Of a stretch of 14,025 bases of DNA, positions 8,243 to 14,025 are shown piece by piece. Under the pieces are notes generated by a model that worked only from the letters and a program-made list of their open reading frames with translations, had not been told where the DNA came from and ran no database searches. Made by a program: the position numbers and the translations under genes. Numbering within the stretch: the stretch's first letter is position 1; every line of letters begins with the position of its first letter. The stretch is from Hamiltosporidium magnivora. Lineage: Eukaryota; Microsporidia; Dubosqiidae. The DNA lies in assembly GCA_004325065.1 (NCBI GenBank), contig PITI01000348.1, positions 1 to 14,025 on the forward strand, in the 5' to 3' direction.

Positions 8243-8521
8243 ATGCAGAGTTCAGAAGAATACAGGAGATTGCAAATTTCTAGATATTATTTATTTGAAA
8301 AATTTATATCTAATGGCAATTGTTTGGTTTGCGTGCACCTGTCTACAACATTTTCGTGTCGATCGATTCGGTTCATACAAAATATTAAACGTTTATTTGC
8401 CTATTCTTGGTTTTGCAAAAAGAAGAAGTTTCAGGCTACGAGAATAGAAATACAAGATCCACAAGAATTCAATAAATTTATAAAATTAATAATGCAGCAA
8501 AAAGACACCATGTTGAAATAA
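8243..8521 (+). CDS. Small basic protein, candidate SRP14 (signal recognition particle)
   Basis: This is a 92-residue basic protein with no signal peptide. By hand it fits the SRP14 layout. A first helix ending in L17-F18-E19-K20 and S23-N24-G25 is followed by a hydrophobic strand (C27-L33), as in the family's 'LF.K....G.V...L'. A later strand runs into four lysines (59-62), a strand 'FQATRIEI', and a final helix with D72, F76-N77-K78-F79 and a terminal Met-Leu-Lys, resembling the family's 'KKKIST....EVNKF......MDGL'. SRP14 pairs with SRP9 on the Alu domain of SRP RNA to delay elongation during targeting to the ER. The length is near the bare core of the family, with the extended tail of animal homologues missing. 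The gene stands alone in a gene-poor region and has no CCC element. The frame is richer in G+C than its flanks. A chance frame is still possible. Confidence 0.45.
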   Translation: MQSSEEYRRLQISRYYLFEKFISNGNCLVCVHLSTTFSCRSIRFIQNIKRLFAYSWFCKKKKFQATRIEIQDPQEFNKFIKLIMQQKDTMLK

Positions 8522-10478
8522 TTTATGCTAACTTCGGCTTCAATTCTTATGATTTTCAAAACTTCTCGTGGCTATTGATAGAACCTAACATTTTTAATTA
8601 AACATATGCGAAAAACATAAAAATATTTGCTTTGTAAATGAGAAGACTTGGCGTATCTTATCAAGAGAGACGTAGCTCCTCCGATGCGTTAAGTAAATTA
8701 TTTTCGGGACAACAAAAGTAAGCTTTAAACTGGGAATCGGCTTCATAATTTTAATATATAGAGTTTTATTCATTATGAGCAACAAATTTTTAATCAAAAA
8801 AAGTGCAGAAATTTCTTAGCATGTATTTTTAATACTGAAATTATATTTAATGGAATATAGTAATAGAAAGATTCAATCGGTAAAATGTAAAAGAACTTTA
8901 ACTAATATAAATTACTTATAATAGTTTTTTTAATAAAACAAAAATCAGGCTTTGTAATTTATAATCTCCAAATATTTTAAAACAAATAGATATAAATTTG
9001 CGGAGTTGCACTAAATTTTTTTTTTATTTATACTGCGATTTATAATCATTATTCGGATTAAAAGTTATTTTATGGTGATATGACTATCATTAAAATGTTT
9101 TTGCGTGATTAAAATATTTAAACCACAATTTTAATTTATATTCCTATTTTTAAAAATAAATATTTTTATTCTTAATCAGATGAGCAAAAAAGGCGAACGT
9201 GATTCTAATGTAAAACCATGTAAGTTTTTTTTAACATTTTCTTTTAAAGTACGTTTTTATCTGAAGTAATGTTACATAGTTGTTATGTTTATCCTCATTT
9301 GTCATATATTGCTAAATTTTTGTAAAAAAAACAATAAATATTTGCAATAGATCTAAAAAAAGAAATGTAAAAGTAGTTTTTGCAAATATATTCATCTAAT
9401 TATATGCCTTTTTTGTATTTCGCCTGTGAGGAATTAATTTTAATTTAAACTGTAATACCAAAACATATAAATCACGTCTTCCTTTATGACGATCGATTAA
9501 TATAATTCGTCCTCATTGTTATTATGATTATGTCGCATATTCAATTATATTTTAAAATATATAGTCCTGCGATAGACCGGATTTCTGTTCCAAATCTTAA
9601 TTCTTCTGAATAAAAATTATTTACGGTCTTAACAACAAATTAGTGCAAACCTCAGTAAAGTAATTCTTAAAAATGAGTCTGTGGAAAAAAAAGCGCAGAG
9701 CCAAGATTAAAACTGATATTTAATTTTAAAAATAGACCGGATGCGTTTATACTAAAAAAGAGGTTAAACTAAACACTTTCGGAGGTCAGAATTATTTCAC
9801 ACGATTCTTTTCTAATTGATAATTATGAAAAGCCGTGACAATGCTATTTTCTAGACAATTATTGAAGTAACAATTTAAATGAGGCTTTAAGATGGTGCCA
9901 TATGTGATTGTTTATGATGGTATATTAACCTAAATATTCTAAAATAATTCCAAAAAACTTCCCTAACAGTAAGAATAGAGGCATAGATTCGATCTGTAGT
10001 ACTTAAAAAACAAATTTAACTATATATTTCGTCCGACGACAAAAATCGAAGTCAAAAACAAACGCCATAAGAGTTAAGAGAAGTACTACTGGTTTTAATA
10101 CAAAACGGAGAGACAAGAACAGCCTATAAGTCTAATACATATAGAATTTGATGAGAGGGAAAATCCTAAGCAGACAAATACAAAACTAACATATGTATGT
10201 GTATATTAAATACGAAAATCAAAATATAACTCAAAAATATATAAAGAGTCAAATAAAGGGAAAAAAGCAGTGAAATAAAATGTGCAAAAATTAATGAAAA
10301 ACATATCGTTATTAAACATGCCATGAATTTTAACTCTGATTTTAGCACCATATATTTCACTTCTTTATAAATAGAAATTAAATTATACAAAAGGTTAACA
10401 TTATTTTTTAAGAAATAAAAAGAATTTATCTTCAAATACAAAAAATTTAAAAATAGAGATGTAATAAAAAAAATGACT
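8522..10478. other. Long spacer with no convincing gene
   Basis: This is nearly 2 kb of A+T-rich DNA. Two minus-strand frames occur (8594-8797 and 10166-10495), but both are short, of biased composition and without family resemblance. An 11-base direct repeat ATAGACCGGAT occurs at 9572-9582 and 9732-9742, exactly 160 bases apart. A 29-codon frame at 9180 carries an intron-like GTAAGT segment but leads nowhere. No RNA gene is seen. Confidence 0.5.
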
Positions 10479-12047
10479 TTAAGAAAGTTCTTCAAATTCG
10501 ATGTATTTTTTCATTACTATTCTATCATCGGTTTCTAAATACTCAGTTAAAGCAGAAATAAAGCAATGTTTAAAACAATGCATTACGCTTTTCTTGTTCT
10601 CCTCAAGAGACCTCCTTTTTAAAATCCTTAATGAAGCAACTTCCTTGGCTCCCAAACCTTTCAAAAGTTTGTTTCTAAAGCTTTCAAAAACCGCATCTTT
10701 GGGTTTATAAATATGTATGACAATAAATGTTGGAAGGCGCAATTCGTTTTTCAGAATCTCTAAAAAAGACTTTATATCATCACCAAACGGCTTCAGATGC
10801 AGTTTATTTTTAAAAATTTCTTTTATCTGCCTAGATCGCTTATCTGTATCACTGTGAAAGTTCTTGCCAAAGATAATATCTAAATTCTTTTCCTCTAATT
10901 CTGATAGAATTTGATCTATAAAAATATCCAACCAAATCTCAATTTCTAAAAAAATAGTCAAATAAACATTTTCTGGCGCAACTATATTCGAGTAAGTATT
11001 ATATGCAAGAATAAAAAAATCTTTCATTGATTTCGGAAAAACCTCTCCCGAAATATCCATTTTAAGTGGGTATTGAACATGCATATTGGAATAATTGAAA
11101 CTCATTGCAAAATAATCTAAGTGACAATCATCAGGAAATTCATTACAAAAATAATTCATAACAATTTCGCGAGTAAGAATATCAAATAGATTTTTCATTA
11201 TCGCCTGATATGTGTTTGAATCTAATGGAACATTTGATTTCAAGTAGTAATATGGTGGAACTTCCCAATCGTTTTTATAGTAAACCTTCTTAATATTATT
11301 TATAAACGCACTTCGAGCAATTTCATTTTTAAGAGTTTCCTTGTTTTTTTCTATATCATAAACTGATAATTTTTTTACTTTCTGACTCAAATTCTCAAAA
11401 CATTTAACGATCAATTCCACTACTTTCTCAATCAAAATGACTTTAAATGTTTTATCTATCATATTAGTTTCTATTGTTTCAATCTTTTGTTCCTTGGTAT
11501 TAAGTGGGTTTGTTGTTGGTTCTAGGTAAGTAAAATCCTTTTTATTCAGCAAGAGAGCATGTTTTTGTTCCGAAAAGCTTTCCCTATATATTTTTAATTC
11601 TTCTTCATTTAAAATATTTTGTGGTTTTAAATTATCCAAATACTTTCTTATAAATATATCAATAAAAATCGATAACGAGGACTCGTAAATGGTTTTTCGA
11701 TCTGTTAAATTTCCGTGGTTTTGACGCTCAACGATTTCTTTTTGTTCTTTGATTGTTTCTAGAAAGCACTCTTCAATTAAAGATTTAACTCCTTGCAAAT
11801 ATTCACCTACAAGAATTTTAGCATAAGCAAGACCCAGTGAAGCTTCATCAAGATAATCTCGATGTCTATTCGTTAAAATAATATTCAAATCTTTATTAGC
11901 ATGATCAATGGGTGGTGCAATCCGAAATGCCTCGGCGTCGGCTAAAAATTGCTTTTCCAAATCGAAGTCCGTGGTGTCACTTTGCTTTGCAGCATCAGAA
12001 TTTGTACATAAAACATTCCGAAGTATTATTATCACGTAAATTATCAT
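10479..12047 (-). CDS. Secreted protein of unknown function
   Basis: This is a 522-residue protein I do not recognise. Residues 1-14 are a short hydrophobic stretch (Met-Ile-Ile-Tyr... ending Leu-Cys) followed by a polar acidic segment, so a cleaved signal peptide around residues 14-18 is likely. The mature part is mostly helical and charged, with no further membrane span, internal repeat or zinc motif visible. Helix-rich parts at about 70-170 and 195-260 flank a Pro/Tyr-rich segment (262-270, 'WEVPPYYYLK'). A second region (about 280-400) contains aromatic and cysteine residues (C301, C308), and a basic C-terminal part (about 405-518) contains C491 and C495. Secretion in a microsporidian suggests delivery to the spore wall, polar tube, plasma membrane or host cell. 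The start is secure: it is the first ATG after an in-frame stop, immediately preceded by CCC, and it places the signal peptide at the terminus. Gene certainty is high, function unknown. Confidence 0.78.
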   Translation of the reverse strand: MIIYVIIILRNVLCTNSDAAKQSDTTDFDLEKQFLADAEAFRIAPPIDHANKDLNIILTNRHRDYLDEASLGLAYAKILVGEYLQGVKSLIEECFLETIKEQKEIVERQNHGNLTDRKTIYESSLSIFIDIFIRKYLDNLKPQNILNEEELKIYRESFSEQKHALLLNKKDFTYLEPTTNPLNTKEQKIETIETNMIDKTFKVILIEKVVELIVKCFENLSQKVKKLSVYDIEKNKETLKNEIARSAFINNIKKVYYKNDWEVPPYYYLKSNVPLDSNTYQAIMKNLFDILTREIVMNYFCNEFPDDCHLDYFAMSFNYSNMHVQYPLKMDISGEVFPKSMKDFFILAYNTYSNIVAPENVYLTIFLEIEIWLDIFIDQILSELEEKNLDIIFGKNFHSDTDKRSRQIKEIFKNKLHLKPFGDDIKSFLEILKNELRLPTFIVIHIYKPKDAVFESFRNKLLKGLGAKEVASLRILKRRSLEENKKSVMHCFKHCFISALTEYLETDDRIVMKKYIEFEELS

Positions 12048-12050
12048 GGG
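12048..12050 (-). promoter_or_regulatory. CCC start-proximal element of the secreted-protein gene
   Basis: On the minus strand CCC directly abuts the ATG (-1 to -3), following a run of A and T. It agrees with the CCC-type element seen before the eIF3b and BIR genes and confirms the start at 12047. Confidence 0.55.
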
Positions 12051-13052
12051 TATTTTTTATAATTTTTCTTATATACGTCTATTATTTACTAAAAAAGGAA
12101 ATAGAATTAATTTATTACAATATTTTTTTTTCTAATTAGCGAAAAAGTAAATTATATTTTTTTTTCTAAATTTGCTTTTCATAATTTGCTAAAAATGACA
12201 ATAAAATCATTTTTTACTGATTTTTTTCTTAATTAGTTAAAAATAGCAAATGATTTATTTTCTAAAATATTTTTTACAATAAAAGATTTTTAAAACTTTG
12301 AAACGTAAATTTTTTTAACAAAATCATTATGTTGTTGACAATGTTTCTGAACAAAGAAATTAAAACAAACTTGAAAATAGAAATTTAGAATTCAATTTAG
12401 AAAAGAAGATTTAGTGCACGAAAATCAATACATATGCGAAGATATATTTATTTAATCCCGTATTTTATTCTGTTCCACCCTGTCAAAAAATTAAAAAATC
12501 TATAATAAAACACCATCATCTCGAACTTAAATATCTATTTCATATTTATACTTTCAAAGTTAAACTGTTACAATTAGATTCTTATATTCTATATGCTTGG
12601 TTTTAAAGGAATTTCCCATTCAAAATGTACGTTATTTTTTGTTTGTTATTTTATTCTTTCCCCCTCTTCTTCTTTATTAATTATGTTGTTAAATTCCATA
12701 AAATGGGGAAATATATTAACAGAATCTGTAAAAAAACTTATTCTTGTTAATGCTTTTATTTACGTTGTATTTTAGTCGCCTAGATCTAATTTTATTTAAT
12801 TTTTAAAATCTCTAAAATTTTCATATTTTTATATTTTAGATTAAAATAAAAAAGAGTGCGAATTTAAAGGAAAATAAATAAAAACCAAAGAGAATACAAA
12901 TATATGAAAAAATGGAATAAAAGAAAACTACATTAAAAAATAAAGTTTTTCTTATTTGGCAGTAATTTCGCTGAGTTTTTTGAACGCTTTATTTTTTAGC
13001 TTTTAGATATATTTTTAATTTTTTTTTAATTTTTTTCATAGCCTTTTTTTAT

Positions 13053-13118
13053 TCTTTTTAAATACGTTTCAATTTATTTTTTTAATCTTTTTAAATACGT
13101 TTCAATTTATTTTGGTAT
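13053..13118 (+). repeat. Two-copy 33-bp tandem repeat
   Basis: The segment starting TCTTTTTAAATACGTTTC at 13053 is repeated starting at 13086. The first 28 bases are identical in both copies and the copies diverge at the T-run that ends the unit. Because the word TACGTTTC is not simple A/T sequence, this is a true duplication, probably by slippage or unequal exchange, and recent enough to be unmutated. Confidence 0.8.
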
Positions 13119-13320
13119 TTTTTTCTAATTGTTTTTATTTTTTTAGAAATTTTTTTCTAATTTTTTTAATTTTTCTAAATTCTTTTTAATTAATTTAGAA
13201 ATTTTTTGGGTTTAAAATGGGCTTTAATATATTAAAATTCTTTAATTTATCAGAAAGTAATTATTTCCCGCGAAACAGTTGTTTTCCGCAAAAAAAAGCA
13301 TAAATACGACTTTTTTTTTA

Positions 13321-13364
13321 GACCTCTCCGATTTAGAAAATGTGATGATCTGCTAGATTTCAAT
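13321..13364 (+). repeat. Diverged repeat, copy B
   Basis: This is the partner of 7262-7318, with 22 of 28 identical bases at 13321-13348, then CTGCT at 13350 and ATTTCAAT at 13357. It lies about 6 kb from copy A in the same orientation. The two sites probably descend from one dispersed sequence. Confidence 0.4.
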
Positions 13365-13800
13365 TTAAGTCAACGTAAAATTCAGCAGCGAGGAAACATA
13401 ATGAGGGATAGATATGCATTTTAAAATCCTACATTTAATGCGTATTTAAATGCATTTCCATATTGCACCAACTTTTATTTTGCTTAACCATTCGTTATGG
13501 TAAGGTAACGAAGAAATTTTCAGTAGGCTAATCAAGATTAGAGCTTCAAAAAAAATGTATTTATCCGCTTTTTTGGGGGAAAGAGGATTTTAGGAAATTT
13601 GCCGAGTATTTACTTAGCAACGATAGAAATAATGTACTTTATTTAAAAGTATCACATCTTTTTTCACAGTGTTAAGTGTTATATTTGTTTTCATGACATT
13701 AACGCAGTTCTAGGTTTTAAAATAAATAACTGCTATAGAAACTTTATCCGTACCCCTTTCGATACTATGTCCCAAAGCCTTTCATCTACCAGGTATGTAG

Positions 13801-14025
13801 AACTTAATTAATAGGCGAGGCAGTTGCCCGGAGTTCGTTAATGCCCGTTGCATGGAGTGTGATCGAAGGCCGAAGCCCCCCCTGGGCTCCCCCAAGACTA
13901 TGCAGCATTCCCACTTACTCTACACTTTCTGAACCCAATAAACTTCTAGCTAAGATATATTTCAGAGACTTACATGAGGTCCACCTAGACAGCACAATGT
14001 CATACCAACAGGTATAACCTGCTAC
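13801..14025. other. GC-rich island at the right edge of the window
   Basis: In 13811-13930 I count 68 G or C of 120 (57 percent), against roughly 20-25 percent elsewhere. It includes runs of seven and five C and a small hairpin with AGCCC/GGGCT arms (13874-13888). It holds a 58-codon ATG frame on the + strand at 13841-14017, and an open minus-strand frame entering from the right edge. The change in composition suggests a different origin, such as a mobile element, a subtelomeric repeat or a recent insertion. The window ends before it can be identified. Confidence 0.55.
13841..14017 (+). CDS. Doubtful 58-codon ORF in the GC-rich island
   Basis: The ATG at 13841 opens a 58-residue frame that ends with TAA at 14015-14017. 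The peptide is proline-rich near its start (P13-P14 and P17-P18) and has a Leu/Lys-rich middle. It resembles no family I know. In GC-rich DNA a stop-free run of this length is easily random. It is listed only because it is the longest complete frame in the island. Confidence 0.15.
   Translation: MPVAWSVIEGRSPPWAPPRLCSIPTYSTLSEPNKLLAKIYFRDLHEVHLDSTMSYQQV

Larger units (their letters stand above)
12051..13800. other. T-rich spacer with no convincing gene
   Basis: About 1.75 kb of mostly non-coding DNA. From 12110 to 12300 there are repeated T-runs followed by CTAATTAG-like words. From 12990 to 13210 the + strand is almost a polypyrimidine tract and includes the 33-bp tandem duplication. A hydrophobic 60-codon frame at 12593-12775 has no support. 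The composition becomes gradually less AT-rich from about 13260 towards the GC-rich end. Confidence 0.5.

Noticed and set aside
8594..8797. 67-codon minus-strand frame
   Set aside because: It has no recognisable motif, no start element and composition like the surrounding spacer.
9180..9269. Short ORF with an intron-like segment (GTAAGT at 9220, TTAAC at 9231, AG at 9249)
   Set aside because: The 30-base segment looks like a microsporidian intron, but both the spliced and unspliced readings stop at 9267-9269, giving 19 or 29 residues with no resemblance to a ribosomal protein.
10501..10710. 69-codon + strand frame
   Set aside because: It is antisense to the secreted-protein gene, which has a signal peptide, a CCC element and a much longer frame.
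11912..12139. 75-codon + strand frame
   Set aside because: It is antisense to the start of the secreted-protein gene and its promoter, with no independent support.
12593..12775. 60-codon hydrophobic + strand frame
   Set aside because: It is hydrophobic as expected from T-rich DNA. The C-runs nearby (about 12660) lie inside the frame, not before its start.
13397..13407. Minus-strand ATG at 13399 with CCC six bases upstream
   Set aside because: The frame closes after five codons, so the CCC-ATG pairing is coincidental.
1..14025. tRNA, rRNA or snRNA genes and CRISPR-like arrays
   Set aside because: I scanned by eye for the tRNA T-loop word (GGTTCGANTCC and complement), U6-like sequence and regularly spaced repeats, and found none. 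A covariance-model search would be needed to exclude diverged RNAs.

Overview
The window looks like a piece of a very AT-rich microsporidian genome (an obligate intracellular fungal relative). Four things point that way. The genes are eukaryotic but strongly shortened. None of the confident genes needs an intron. Three of the six gene models have a CCC run within seven bases upstream of the ATG, the element known from microsporidian promoters. Intergenic DNA is extensive and around 80 percent A+T. The long spacers suggest one of the expanded microsporidian genomes (Edhazardia- or Hamiltosporidium-like) rather than a compact Encephalitozoon-like one. I cannot name a species from sequence alone.

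Left part (1-6051), relatively gene-dense: a small + strand gene (502-1023) with a tentative hand-made match to the GINS subunit PSF1; a - strand gene (1365-2951) recognisable as translation initiation factor eIF3 subunit b; a - strand gene (3590-4672) with a RhoGAP domain; and a divergent + strand gene (5302-6051) with one clear and one degenerate BIR zinc domain, best read as the survivin/Bir1 subunit of the chromosomal passenger complex. eIF3b and RhoGAP point left, and RhoGAP and Bir1 share a 629-bp divergent intergenic region.

Right part (6052-14025), gene-poor: about 2.2 kb without a convincing gene; a 92-residue gene (8243-8521) that may encode the signal recognition particle Alu-domain protein SRP14; another gene-less stretch of about 2 kb; a - strand gene (10479-12047) for a 522-residue protein with a signal peptide and no family I recognise; then about 2 kb of T-rich spacer with a 33-bp tandem duplication and relics of a dispersed repeat. 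The last 220 bases jump to about 57 percent G+C in their core and look foreign to the rest.

The genes do not form a pathway or operon. They are a mix of housekeeping functions (translation initiation, protein targeting, DNA replication, chromosome segregation, small-GTPase control) plus one lineage-specific secreted protein. I see no rRNA, tRNA, CRISPR array, intact transposon or defence system. The points most worth a second look are the SRP14 and PSF1 candidates, the RhoGAP with altered GTPase-contact residues, the degenerate second BIR, the secreted orphan and the GC-rich terminal island.
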